This document shows, one piece after another, positions 43,245 through 52,153 of a stretch of 64,000 nt of DNA (the first letter of the stretch is position 1; every line of letters begins with the position of its first letter). Both the position numbers and the translations under genes were made by a program. The notes beneath the pieces are model-generated. The model did no database searches, was not told the DNA's origin, and was given only the letters and a program-made list of their open reading frames with translations. Where the stretch lies: the NCBI RefSeq assembly GCF_006489205.2, contig NZ_VFYR02000004.1, positions 310,001 to 374,000 on the forward strand, in the 5' to 3' direction. Source of the DNA: Brevibacterium sp. XM4083. GTDB lineage: Bacteria > Actinomycetota > Actinomycetes > Actinomycetales > Brevibacteriaceae.

Positions 43245-46200
43245 CGCGCTGGATGCCCTCGATGTTGCGCAGCAGGCCTTCCTTGCCGTCGGAATCGCGG
43301 ACGGTGAACGTCGTTCCGCGGTCCTCGAGCGCGAGGAACCATTCGCCGGGGTAGATCGTGAACACCGGCAGGCCGGTCTTCTCGTCGACGGCCTCCCGCG
43401 GCTCGGGCACGGCGAACCAGAAGGCCTGGATGACCCCCCGCTCACCCTCGTCCGCACCGCTGCGGTCGCCCGAGGCAGCCGCATCGGTCGACGCCGAGTC
43501 GTCGGACGAGGCACCCGTGCCGGCCGCAGGCGCACCGGTGCGGGTGTCCCTGTCGGAGTCCTCCCGGTAGTTCGCCATCGGCACGTACTGCGTCGGCTCG
43601 TCCGAGTCGGGCGGAGTCGTCCGCTCGCTGGTTCCGCTGCCAGCAGCACCGTCGCGGTCGCCCGGGGCGGCGGAGCGGGTGGTGTCCGCCCCGGCTTCCG
43701 TGCGGGAAGGGTCGGTGCTCGCGGTTTCCGTGCGATCAGCGTCCGTGCCCGTGGTTGCTGTGCGGTCGCCACCGGATGCGGCGCCGTCCCGGACCGCGGC
43801 CGCGTCGAATCGCGCAGTCGCGTCGTCATCCCGGGTGACATCGGCGTCCGTGCCGGCCGACGGGCCAGCTGTCGCCGAGTTTCCACCTGCGGAGCCGCCC
43901 GCGGCGGCGGTCGTCGCGCCGGCAGCTCCCGTCGCGGACCTCGAGGAGTCCGGCGACCGGCGGTCGTCGGCGACATCGGTGCCGGTCGGGTCGGCTCCGG
44001 GCGCCTCATCAATGTGTCCGTCAGCGGTGACGACGGTCGCCTCCGTCGTGCGGATGTTCGTCTCATCACCGTCCGGGGTCGCCGTCTCGTCGACGACGGT
44101 CGTCTCGGTGCTCTCCTCGGTCACACCGCCGGGGCCGCCGACGAAGATCCCCATCGGACCGGGACCCGGCTCGTCCTCGCCGGTCGCTGTCGAGGAGGCC
44201 ACGGTGTTGCCGTCGGCGAACCGAGCCGCTGCGGTGGTCTCGGAATCAGCGGGCGTCCGGTTCCCTGCGGATTCGTAGCTCGTGGCCGTCGCCGACCTCT
44301 CCGCATCAGTCTGCCCGGTACCGCGTGCCGCCTCGGTGGCGGTCGAGGCCGACCCTGACGTGGTCGACTCTCCTGTCGCCGAGGTGGTCGTGGCCGAGTC
44401 CGCGTCAGGTGCGGCGTGGCGTCCGCGGCGACGTTCGGACACCGAGGTGATCCGCTCCGAGCCGGCGTCCGCCGAATCGTCGTTCCTCACGGCCTTGCTG
44501 ATCGCGACGGTGTCATCGGGTCCGCGCTCGGTGGACCGATCCGAGGCGTCGCCGTCGGGGGCAGCACCGTCAGAGCCAGCACGGTCGGCACCACGACGGT
44601 CGGCGGTGCCGGCTTCCGAGGCAGCCCGGTCGGCAGGCACACCGTCTGCGCCGGCGCTGTCTCTCGTCGAGGCGTCGCCGGATCGCGTCGAGGCGGCCCC
44701 GACGGCCGCACCAGCAGCCCCGGCTGCCACTGCCGCACCCGTGGCGGCACCGGCATTGTCAGAGCCACGGTGGTCATCCTGGCCGGAATCACGGCGGTCA
44801 CCCTGGCCGGCGTCGGTTGCGCGACCGTCGGTTCCGGCGGCCCCGGCACCAGTCGGATCATCGCCGACGAGCGGTTCGTCCGAGATCACGGTCTCCGATT
44901 CCCACGACTCCTCCTCGCGCTGCGCACCGAACCCGAAGGTCTGGGTCGGCTCGCTCTGCGAATGCTGAGGGTCACGCGGATGCTGAGCGCCGAGGTAGGT
45001 CTGTCCCGACCCGGTGCTCTGCACCGACTGCTCCTCGGATCCGGCCGTCGGCGGGGCGAAGGACGAATCCGACCGCCCCGCGGAACCGCTGTAGTCCGAC
45101 GACGGGTAGGAGTGACGACCCGCGTGCCCCTGTTCGCCGCCGGTGGGCTGGCCGGAATACCCCGGCTGGTCGGAGGCGCCGGTGGCACCGTATCCCTGAC
45201 CCTGTGCCGTGGGATCCGCGGCGAACTGCTGCTGGCCCTGGGGGTCGAATGAGCCCGATCCGGACTGGCTGTCGAACTGACCCGACTGGCCACCAACCTG
45301 ATCCTGGCCCTGTCCACCGAACTGGCCCTGCGCACCGAACTGGCCCTGCGGTCCCGGCTGACCCTGTGCGCCCCAGCCGTCCTGGCCGGGTGCGCTGCCG
45401 AACGCGGCAGCCTGAGCGCCGGGCACATTGGCCTGGGGAGCCGGGTGCTGTGCCCGCTTGCTCACCGGTCGCGCCTTGGGGTGCGCCCGGACGCTCTCGC
45501 GGGCGTCGAATTCCTTGCCGAAGAACGGCAGCATCGTGAAGACCCCGGCGAAGAACGCTACGAGAGCGGCGAAGAACGCGAGGTAGGCACCGACATGCCA
45601 GTACGGCACCGAGGTGACGAGATCGACGAACGCGTACGTGAACGCGACGGCGGCGAGCACGGAGATGAATTGGTCGATACCGAGCGATCCGACCCGCAGG
45701 CCGCCGTTGCCGAGCTTGTTGACGAGCACCGCCGCGACGATGAGGAGGATCGCGAGCACATTGAAGACGAGAGTGCCCATCGCATCGATGTTCCACGACC
45801 ACAGCGGCAGCGGGATGAACTCGAACCTCTTGAACGGGACGAAGAGAACGATGAGAGCGAGCAGTCCCGCGAAGAGCAGGAGGAGATCGCGCAGCGTCAG
45901 CGGGCCGATGAGACCGGGACCCGAACGCCGTGGTCGCTGCTGCCCGGGCGCTCCCGGCCCGAACTGGGCGGGAGCCGACCCGTACTGCGACGGTCCGGAG
46001 CCGTACTGTCCCGGACCCGCACCGTACTGCGATGGTCCTGAACCGTACTGAGCCGGACCTGACCCGTACTGCGAAGGCCCCGATCCGTACTGGGAGGGAC
46101 CCGAACCATAGGGCCCCGGCTGAGCACCGGGCTGGCCGCCGGCAGGCGGCCCGTACGCTGACGGACCGGAACCGTACTGGGCAGATCCGTACTGACCCGA

Positions 46201-46539
46201 TCCGGGCTGGGCAGCTCCGGGCTGTGCGGAACCGTACTGGCCCGGCTGACCGCCCTGCTGGCCTGCACCATACTGCTCAGATCCGCCCTGCCCGGGACTG
46301 TACTGCCCCTGGCTCGAGTCGTACTGTCCCGGCTGACCCGGCTGACCGCCCTGCCCGGGACCGTACTGTCCGGGGCCGGAACCGTACTGTCCGGCGCCGG
46401 CGGACTGACCGCCGAACTGCTGACCGCCGTAGGCTCCCGCCTGTCCCGCAGGCGGCTGATTGTTCGGCCCTGCATTCGGCGCGTTCTGGTCATGCCACGG
46501 CGGCACTCCCTGGCCGTTGGGGTATTGCGGCGAACTCAT
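43240..46539 (-). CDS. giant low-complexity membrane protein with conserved C-terminal domain
   Basis: Unrecognised, about 1099 residues from ATG 46539 (GGAG upstream). Parts in order: residues ~1-210 are Gly/Gln/Tyr/Pro/Ser repeats (units like Q-Y-G-S-G-P-S). Four membrane spans follow at ~215-375. Next are ~130 residues of Gln/Gly-rich repeats (G-Q-F-G-A-Q-G), then ~550 residues of acidic Ala/Thr/Asp/Ser disordered sequence. The protein ends in a ~65-residue folded domain (W-F-A-V-P-E-P-R ... Y-P-G-E-W-F-L-A-L-E-D-R-G). Both repeat types recall phase-separating or scaffold proteins. The C-terminal domain is probably the functional core. Function unknown. Confidence 0.8.
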   Translation of the reverse strand: MSSPQYPNGQGVPPWHDQNAPNAGPNNQPPAGQAGAYGGQQFGGQSAGAGQYGSGPGQYGPGQGGQPGQPGQYDSSQGQYSPGQGGSEQYGAGQQGGQPGQYGSAQPGAAQPGSGQYGSAQYGSGPSAYGPPAGGQPGAQPGPYGSGPSQYGSGPSQYGSGPAQYGSGPSQYGAGPGQYGSGPSQYGSAPAQFGPGAPGQQRPRRSGPGLIGPLTLRDLLLLFAGLLALIVLFVPFKRFEFIPLPLWSWNIDAMGTLVFNVLAILLIVAAVLVNKLGNGGLRVGSLGIDQFISVLAAVAFTYAFVDLVTSVPYWHVGAYLAFFAALVAFFAGVFTMLPFFGKEFDARESVRAHPKARPVSKRAQHPAPQANVPGAQAAAFGSAPGQDGWGAQGQPGPQGQFGAQGQFGGQGQDQVGGQSGQFDSQSGSGSFDPQGQQQFAADPTAQGQGYGATGASDQPGYSGQPTGGEQGHAGRHSYPSSDYSGSAGRSDSSFAPPTAGSEEQSVQSTGSGQTYLGAQHPRDPQHSQSEPTQTFGFGAQREEESWESETVISDEPLVGDDPTGAGAAGTDGRATDAGQGDRRDSGQDDHRGSDNAGAATGAAVAAGAAGAAVGAASTRSGDASTRDSAGADGVPADRAASEAGTADRRGADRAGSDGAAPDGDASDRSTERGPDDTVAISKAVRNDDSADAGSERITSVSERRRGRHAAPDADSATTTSATGESTTSGSASTATEAARGTGQTDAERSATATSYESAGNRTPADSETTAAARFADGNTVASSTATGEDEPGPGPMGIFVGGPGGVTEESTETTVVDETATPDGDETNIRTTEATVVTADGHIDEAPGADPTGTDVADDRRSPDSSRSATGAAGATTAAAGGSAGGNSATAGPSAGTDADVTRDDDATARFDAAAVRDGAASGGDRTATTGTDADRTETASTDPSRTEAGADTTRSAAPGDRDGAAGSGTSERTTPPDSDEPTQYVPMANYREDSDRDTRTGAPAAGTGASSDDSASTDAAASGDRSGADEGERGVIQAFWFAVPEPREAVDEKTGLPVFTIYPGEWFLALEDRGTTFTVRDSDGKEGLLRNIEGIQRG
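45950..46440. repeat. imperfect tandem repeats encoding Q-Y-G-S-G-P units
   Basis: More than a dozen degenerate copies of a CCGTACTG-centred unit of about 21-24 bp. The unit encodes Gln-Tyr-Gly-Ser/Pro-Gly-Pro and forms the N-terminal part of the giant membrane protein. Confidence 0.8.
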
Positions 46540-46736
46540 CGCGGGCTCCAGTCGATCGGGGAACAAGGTCATGTCTGCAGCGTCCATCACCGCAGGCCTA
46601 GGGCCATCCTTGCAGACCTCGGCCCTCATGTGCAGTCATTCGACACCGACAGTCCCCTTGTCCGACCGTCGGCGACCGTGCGAACCCGGCAAGTCTTAGC
46701 ACAGCAGGGTGCCGATGACTACCCCCGACTGACGCT

Positions 46737-46784
46737 GTTCAGCGCCTGAACGGCGGTGACCGCACCGCCTGGCCCGGGTATACA
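46737..46784 (+). promoter_or_regulatory. acs promoter region with inverted repeat
   Basis: TATACA (46779-46784) is a good -10 with GTGACC (46756-46761) at the -35, giving a ~38-nt leader to ATG 46829. GTTCAG-CGC-CTGAAC (46737-46751) is a perfect inverted repeat just upstream, between the divergent genes. Confidence 0.5.
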
Positions 46785-46828
46785 GTGCAGAGAGAATCTT
46801 CGTTCCATCAAAGAAGCCGGAGGGAATC

Positions 46829-48763
46829 ATGACCGACAGCACCGAGGCGACCGAAACCTTCGCCCCGCCCGAGGAGTTCGCGGCCGCAGCCAACGTCAAG
46901 GCAGACGCCTATGAGCGCGGTTCCGACGACTTCGAAGCGTTCTGGGCGGAGCAGTCGCGTGACCTCGTCGATTGGCAGCAGGACTTCACCGAGGTGCTCG
47001 ACTGGTCGAATCCGCCCTTCGCGAAGTGGTTCGCCGACGGCAAGCTCAACGTCGCCTACAACGCGCTCGACCGCCATGTGCTCGCCGGCAACGGTGACCG
47101 GGTCGCCATCAAGTTCGAAGGCGAACCCGGCGATTCCCGTGAATACACCTATGCCGAGCTCCTCGCCGAGGTGTCGAAGGCCGCGAACACGCTCACCGAG
47201 CTCGGCGTCAAAGCCGGCGACCGCGTGGCGATCTACCTGCCGATGATTCCCGAAGCGGTCATCGCGATGCTCGCGTCGGCCCGCCTCGGCGCTGCTCATT
47301 CCGTCGTCTTCGGCGGGTTCTCCGCCGATGCGCTGCGCTCACGGATCATCGACGCCGAGGCACGGGTCGTCATCACCGCCGACGGCAGCTACCGTCGCGG
47401 GAAGGAGACGAGCCTCAAACCCGCCGTCGACGAGGCCCTCTCGACGGGAGACACCCCGGTCGAATCCGTGCTCGTCGTCCGCCGCACCGGCCAGGACGTC
47501 GACTTCACCGAGGGCCGCGACATGTGGTGGCACGACACCGTGGAGAAGGCGAGCCCCGAGCACGAGGCGGAGTTCTTCGACGCGGAGAACCCTCTGTTCA
47601 TCCTCTACACCTCCGGCACGACGGGCAAGCCCAAGGGCATCCTCCACACCTCGGGCGGATACCTCACGCAGGTCCTCTACACGATGAAGGCCGTCTTCGA
47701 TGCGAAGCCGGAGACCGATGTCTTCTGGTGCACCGCCGATGTCGGATGGATCACCGGACACTCCTACGTCGCGTACGGCCCGCTGGCCATGGGCATGACC
47801 CAGGTGATCTACGAAGGCACCCCCGACACCCCTGATCAGGGTCGCTGGTGGGAGATCGTCGAGAAGAACAAGGTGACGACACTCTACGCGGCACCGACGG
47901 CGATCCGCACGTTCATGAAGTGGGGCGAGGACATCCCCGCGAAGTACGACCTGTCCAGCCTGCGCCTGCTCGGCAGCGTCGGCGAACCGATCAACCCCGA
48001 GGCCTGGCGCTGGTACAACCGGGTCATCGGCGGCGGTCGCTGCCCGATCGTCGACACGTGGTGGCAGACGGAGACCGGCGCCCACATGATCGCCCCCCTG
48101 CCGGGCGTGCTCGCAACGAAACCGGGGTCGGCTCAGCGTCCGATCCCCGGCATCGCCGTCGACGTCGTCGACGACACCGGCGAGAACCCGGCCGGGCCCG
48201 AGGGTGGTCTCCTCGTCATCCGCCAGCCGTGGCCGTCGATGCTGCGCGGGATCTGGAAGGATCCAGAGCGCTTCAAGGAGACCTACTGGTCGCGGTTCCC
48301 CGACACGTACTTCGCCGGTGACGGGGCGCGCCGCGACGAAGACGGGGACATCTGGTTCCTCGGCCGCGTCGATGACGTCATGAACGTCTCCGGCCATCGG
48401 CTCTCGACCGCTGAGATCGAGTCCGCGCTCGTCGCCCATCCCTCCGTCGCCGAGGCGGCGGTCGTCGGTGCGGCCGACGACACGACCGGGCAGGCCGTCA
48501 TCGCGTTCGTCATCACCGTCGGCGGAGTCGAGGACAGCCCGGAGACCGCCGAGGAGCTGCGTCAATTCGTCGGGAAGGAGATCGGTCCGATCGCCAAGCC
48601 CAAGCAGGTGCACATCGTCTCCGAGCTGCCGAAGACCCGGTCGGGCAAGATCATGCGGCGCCTGCTCAAGGATGTCGCCGAGAACCGCGAGGTCGGGGAC
48701 GCCACGACCCTCGCCGATTCCTCGGTGATGAAGCTCATCGAGGAAACGGTAGGGAAGTCCTGA
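46829..48763 (+). CDS. acs: acetyl-CoA synthetase
   Basis: AMP-forming acetate:CoA ligase of normal length (644 aa). The P-loop-like motif [11 protein letters not shown] lies near residue 265. The acetyl-pocket Trp is in V-D-T-W-W-Q-T-E near 410, and the hinge and C-terminal domain end with K-T-R-S-G-K, whose Lys (~607) is the usual acetylation target. GGAGGG 5 nt before the ATG fixes the start. It activates acetate for the TCA cycle and lipid synthesis, and links to the beta-oxidation genes earlier in the window. Confidence 0.96.
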   Translation: MTDSTEATETFAPPEEFAAAANVKADAYERGSDDFEAFWAEQSRDLVDWQQDFTEVLDWSNPPFAKWFADGKLNVAYNALDRHVLAGNGDRVAIKFEGEPGDSREYTYAELLAEVSKAANTLTELGVKAGDRVAIYLPMIPEAVIAMLASARLGAAHSVVFGGFSADALRSRIIDAEARVVITADGSYRRGKETSLKPAVDEALSTGDTPVESVLVVRRTGQDVDFTEGRDMWWHDTVEKASPEHEAEFFDAENPLFILYTSGTTGKPKGILHTSGGYLTQVLYTMKAVFDAKPETDVFWCTADVGWITGHSYVAYGPLAMGMTQVIYEGTPDTPDQGRWWEIVEKNKVTTLYAAPTAIRTFMKWGEDIPAKYDLSSLRLLGSVGEPINPEAWRWYNRVIGGGRCPIVDTWWQTETGAHMIAPLPGVLATKPGSAQRPIPGIAVDVVDDTGENPAGPEGGLLVIRQPWPSMLRGIWKDPERFKETYWSRFPDTYFAGDGARRDEDGDIWFLGRVDDVMNVSGHRLSTAEIESALVAHPSVAEAAVVGAADDTTGQAVIAFVITVGGVEDSPETAEELRQFVGKEIGPIAKPKQVHIVSELPKTRSGKIMRRLLKDVAENREVGDATTLADSSVMKLIEETVGKS

Positions 48764-48878
48764 CCCGACGGCGTGCTCGGCGCGGGCCGAATTCAGTCCG
48801 CAACGTCTTTGGCGAGCACGAACGTTGAGACTACTCTTAAGGAAGATTGTCACACCGTTCACGTCGTTAGGAGCACTC

Positions 48879-49286
48879 ATGGCCGAGAGGTCGATCAGCG
48901 AACTGATCAAGGACATCGGCGACGATTCCAAGGCGATCGCCGAGGAGGAGCTCGCCCTGGCGAAGGCCGAGGCCACCGCCGGTGCGAAGAATCTGGGCAT
49001 CGGTTCGGCGCTCGCGCTCGTCGCCCTGTTCTTCCTGTTCCTGTCATCGTTCATGGTGATCTTCGCCGGTGCCTCGGCGTTCCGTGAGGGACTCGGATGG
49101 CCGTGGTGGGGAAGCTTCCTCATGATCTTCGGCATCCTCGCGGTGCTCGCAATCATCCTTGTGCTCATCGCGGTGCCGATCCTCAAGAAGGGCAACCCGG
49201 TGCCCGGCGGGGCGATCGCCTCGGCACAGGCACTCGTCGCCGCCGTCAAGCGGGCCCTGAAGAACCCCTCCGGCCCCCGCTACTGA
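48879..49286 (+). CDS. actinobacterial holin-X-type membrane protein
   Basis: 135 residues from ATG 48879 (AGGAG, 6 nt). An amphipathic helix (S-I-S-E-L-I-K-D-I-G-D-D-S-K-A-I-A-E-E-E-L-A) is followed by two membrane spans (~45-70 and ~80-105) and a basic tail. This matches the widespread 'phage holin family / Holin-X' of actinobacteria, which is chromosomal and not phage-related. Its role is unknown, perhaps envelope. It is convergent with the Nudix gene and ends at a large hairpin. Confidence 0.87.
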   Translation: MAERSISELIKDIGDDSKAIAEEELALAKAEATAGAKNLGIGSALALVALFFLFLSSFMVIFAGASAFREGLGWPWWGSFLMIFGILAVLAIILVLIAVPILKKGNPVPGGAIASAQALVAAVKRALKNPSGPRY

Positions 49287-49322
49287 GCCGGCGCCCCGCG
49301 ACCGGGGCGACAACACCGCACA

Positions 49323-49371
49323 GACGCGAATGGCGCCGAGACTCCCCTGGGAGCTCGGCGCCATTCGCGTC
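49323..49371. terminator. very long bidirectional hairpin
   Basis: Arms GACGCGAATGGCGCCGAG and CTCGGCGCCATTCGCGTC pair perfectly (18 bp), continue after one bulged A with CTCCC/GGGAG, and close on a 2-nt loop. It lies between convergent genes. Confidence 0.8.
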
Positions 49372-49609
49372 CCCGCGGAGACGCCTCAAGTCGCGTCCGG
49401 CAGGCGCTGCCTGGGCGACTCGCCGGCGGTGCCGAGATCGTGTCGGCCAGAAGTACTCGCGCGGTCGACAAGTTGTGGAGCATTTCGACTTTTCGCCATC
49501 ATCCACTGTCAGCGCGAAACCTCTGACCGACAGAACGACTTTTCGCCCGCAGATTCACCTGCACCGAGGCGGCTCCGAGCCTGCGAAGCCCTCCCCCGAG
49601 ACCGCGTCC
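49372..49609. other. rest of the 323-bp convergent intergenic region
   Basis: It holds two copies of CGACTTTTCGCC about 50 bp apart and a CCGAGGCGG nonamer (49564-49572). No coding sequence or RNA gene is recognised. Confidence 0.5.
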
Positions 49610-50383
49610 TCAGAAGTCGATGTCGATGTGGGCGTCGCGGTCCCAGTCGACGGCCCAGCCGAGTTCGTCGAGGGCGAAGTCGAGGATGCCCGCGGTGAAG
49701 CCCCACACCTTGAAGACGCCGACGTCGAAGGCGGGGGTGGTCAGTGCGAGGTCGGGGCGGGAGAAGCTGCCGCGGTTGGCCGGGGCGACGAGGTCGGCGA
49801 TGGCGACGCGGTAGACGGAGTACGACTCGGCTTCGTCCATGACGGCGACGACGCCGGGCACCGCCCAGTAGCCGATGACGGGGGTGACCTGGAACTTGCT
49901 CACGGGGATGTAGAGCGGCTCGAGCTGGCCGAGGACGTCGACGCTGGCGGGGACGATGCCGGCCTCCTCTTCGGCTTCGCGCAGGGCCGCGGCGATGAGC
50001 GAGTCGTCCTCGGGATCGCGTCCGCCTCCGGGGAAGGCGACCTGACCGGGGTGGTGGCGCAGCGTGCTCGCGCGCTGGAGGAGCACGAGGTCGACGTCGG
50101 AGACGCCCTTGTCCGCCAGGGCCGGGAGCACGTCGCGGCCGGCGGCGGTGCGGGGCTTCCCGCCGCGACCGAAGAGCATGAGGACTGCGGCGTCGCGGAC
50201 GACGGCATCGCCGCGGGCCTTCGCCCGGCGCAGCCACAGCGGCGAACCCTGTGAGGCGGCGAGGCGGGTGAGCTGGTCGCGCAGCTCGGCGTCGGCCGGG
50301 TTGTCACTGCCTGCCGCCTCGGCGCCGGTCGACCCCGATCCCGTACGGTCGGCATCGTGGAGTCCGTGGAGGAAATCGCTCAT
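49610..50383 (-). CDS. Nudix hydrolase, CoA pyrophosphatase type
   Basis: 257 residues. An intact Nudix box, G-G-G-R-D-P-E-D-D-S-L-I-A-A-A-L followed by R-E-A-E-E-E-A-G-I near residue 135, and V-A-F-P-G-G before it fit the NudL/CoA-diphosphatase group (Rv3672c-like). It probably splits CoA or acyl-CoA to phosphopantetheine and ADP. Its ATG overlaps the nth stop by 4 bp. Confidence 0.9.
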   Translation of the reverse strand: MSDFLHGLHDADRTGSGSTGAEAAGSDNPADAELRDQLTRLAASQGSPLWLRRAKARGDAVVRDAAVLMLFGRGGKPRTAAGRDVLPALADKGVSDVDLVLLQRASTLRHHPGQVAFPGGGRDPEDDSLIAAALREAEEEAGIVPASVDVLGQLEPLYIPVSKFQVTPVIGYWAVPGVVAVMDEAESYSVYRVAIADLVAPANRGSFSRPDLALTTPAFDVGVFKVWGFTAGILDFALDELGWAVDWDRDAHIDIDF

Positions 50384-51120
50384 GCCAAGGGCGCCATCTC
50401 GTACCGGAACATCTCACGGGCCTTCTCGGGGTCGAGTTCGCCGATGCCGAACGACGGGCACAGGGTCATGAGCGGGCACGCTCCGCACGCGGGTCTGCGG
50501 GAGTGGCAGATGCGACGGCCGTGGAAGATCACCCGGTGCGAGAGCAGGGTGAGGTCCTTGGTCTCGAAGAGTCCGGCGATGTCCTCTTCGGCTTTGACCG
50601 GGTCCGTCTCCGTCGTCCACCCGAACCGGCGCGCGAGGCGGCCCATATGGGTGTCGACGGTGATGCCCGGGGTGTCGAAGGCGTTGCCGAGGACGACGTT
50701 CGCCGTCTTCCGTCCGACGCCGGCGAGCTCGACGAGCTCCTCCATCGTCCGCGGCACCTCACCGTCGTACTTCTCGACGAGGTCGCCGGCGAGCTTGACG
50801 ATGTTGCGGGCCTTCGCCCGGTAGAACCCTGTCGAATGGATGAGCTCCTCGACCTCGCCGAGGTTGGCCACCGCGAGCGCGTGCGCGTCGGGGAACGCGG
50901 CGAAGAGTCCCGGGGTGACCGAATTGACGCGGATGTCCGTCGTCTGGGCGGAGAGCACGGTGGCGATGAGGAGCTGGAACGGGGTCGCGAAGTCGAGTTC
51001 GACCTGGGCGTTGGGGTACACCTCGGCGAGGATCCGGTTGATCTTCCGGGCACGTCGCTTCTTCCCCAGCGGGGTCTCCTTCGCGAACTTCCGCGCACTC
51101 TTCTCTGCCACCGTCAACAC
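50380..51120 (-). CDS. nth: endonuclease III
   Basis: 246-residue DNA glycosylase/AP lyase for oxidised pyrimidines. The helix-hairpin-helix (L-A-G-V-G-R-K-T-A-N) contains the catalytic Lys near 140, and the catalytic Asp lies in V-D-T-H-M-G-R. The 4Fe-4S cluster has the spacing C-x6-C-x2-C-x5-C (C-H-S-R-R-P-A-C-G-A-C ... L-C). A basic N-terminal extension of ~20 residues is present. It is followed by the Nudix gene in a coupled pair. Confidence 0.96.
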   Translation of the reverse strand: MLTVAEKSARKFAKETPLGKKRRARKINRILAEVYPNAQVELDFATPFQLLIATVLSAQTTDIRVNSVTPGLFAAFPDAHALAVANLGEVEELIHSTGFYRAKARNIVKLAGDLVEKYDGEVPRTMEELVELAGVGRKTANVVLGNAFDTPGITVDTHMGRLARRFGWTTETDPVKAEEDIAGLFETKDLTLLSHRVIFHGRRICHSRRPACGACPLMTLCPSFGIGELDPEKAREMFRYEMAPLA

Positions 51121-51291
51121 GACTCACCATCCTAATCCGCGGGAATCGAAACCGCAGTTGTCCCGCTCACACATGAAGGGACCCAAGCGAGGCAGTCTCC
51201 AGGAAACGACAACACACCCTCATATTCCTCATTCATCCGCCCACACGCGCGCATTTGGTGGTATAGGTACCCTTGACCAGGTAGATTTATG

Positions 51292-51307
51292 TGTGGAGAC
51301 CATCACA
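51292..51307. promoter_or_regulatory. GlxR-type site in the glxR leader
   Basis: TGTG-GAGACCAT-CACA, an exact consensus match ending 11 bp before the GTG start. This suggests autoregulation. Confidence 0.65.
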
Positions 51308-51318
51308 AGGAGGACATT

Positions 51319-51996
51319 GTGGATACAGAAGTTGTGCGGGGCGCAACACTTTTTGCCGGACTCGATGACGAATCGACGAGCGCGCTGATGAAGTTCATGA
51401 ACCCGCGGAGCCTCCGCCGGGGCACCGTGCTCTTCCACGAAGGCGATGCCGGAGACGAGCTCTACATCGTGTCCACCGGAAAGCTCAAGATCGGCCGCGA
51501 GTCCTCCGACGGCCGCGAGAACCTGCTCTCCGTCGTCGGGCCGGGTGAGATCATCGGCGAGCTCAGCCTCTTCGATCCGGGCCCGCGCTCCTCCACCGTC
51601 ACCGCGGTCTCCCAGTCCGAGCTGCTCAGCCTCAAGCACGAGGACCTCACGACGTGGCTCAAGGATCGTCCGCAGGCGGGACTCAACCTGCTCAAGGCGC
51701 TGGCCCAGCGACTGCGCCGGACGAACGAGACGGTCGGCGACCTCGTGTTCTCCGATGTTCCCGGTCGTGTCGCCAAGGCGCTGCTCGACCTCGCCGCACG
51801 CTTCTCGAAGCCGGCTCCCGACGGTGTGCTTGTCGCGCACGACCTCACGCAGGAGGAGCTCGCCCAGCTCGTCGGTGCCTCCCGTGAGACCGTGAACAAG
51901 GCCCTCGCCGACTTCGCCGCCCGTGGCTTCATCCGCCTCGAAGCGCGTTCGGTCGTCATCCTCGACATGGAGCGCATGCGCAACCGCGCCCGCTGA
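51319..51996 (+). CDS. glxR: CRP/FNR-family cAMP regulator, GlxR-like
   Basis: 225 residues from GTG 51319 (AAGGAGG, ideal). A cyclic-nucleotide domain with F-H-E-G-D-A-G-D-E-L-Y and G-E-L-S-L-F-D-P-G-P-R-S-S (the cAMP pocket) precedes a winged helix ending Q-L-V-G-A-S-R-E-T-V-N-K-A-L. This recognition helix is the one found in Corynebacterium GlxR and mycobacterial Crp (Rv3676). It is a global regulator of carbon, acetate and fatty-acid metabolism. Three exact GlxR-type sites lie in the window. A hairpin terminator follows. Confidence 0.95.
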   Translation: MDTEVVRGATLFAGLDDESTSALMKFMNPRSLRRGTVLFHEGDAGDELYIVSTGKLKIGRESSDGRENLLSVVGPGEIIGELSLFDPGPRSSTVTAVSQSELLSLKHEDLTTWLKDRPQAGLNLLKALAQRLRRTNETVGDLVFSDVPGRVAKALLDLAARFSKPAPDGVLVAHDLTQEELAQLVGASRETVNKALADFAARGFIRLEARSVVILDMERMRNRAR

Positions 51997-52033
51997 TCAC
52001 ACCCCGCAGGCCCCTAACCGGCCTCCAGAGTGA

Positions 52034-52067
52034 GACGAACGCCCCGACAGCAGTCGGGGCGTTCGTC
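52034..52067. terminator. bidirectional terminator after glxR
   Basis: Perfect 15-bp stem GACGAACGCCCCGAC with loop AGCA, between convergent genes. Confidence 0.85.
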
Positions 52068-52153
52068 GTCCGTCCGATAAGTCCAGGTCTCTCGATGAGC
52101 GTCCTCGTCGCCCGCCGGCGGTCAGGCTACCGAGGCGGTCGTCCGCTGACCTC

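Noticed and set aside
45950..46440. CRISPR-like array
   Set aside because: Repeats are short, degenerate, without unique spacers and fully coding (Q-Y-G-S-G-P units).
48879..49286. Prophage remnant because of the holin-like gene
   Set aside because: No other phage gene is present. This holin-X family is a common chromosomal membrane protein in actinobacteria at this locus.
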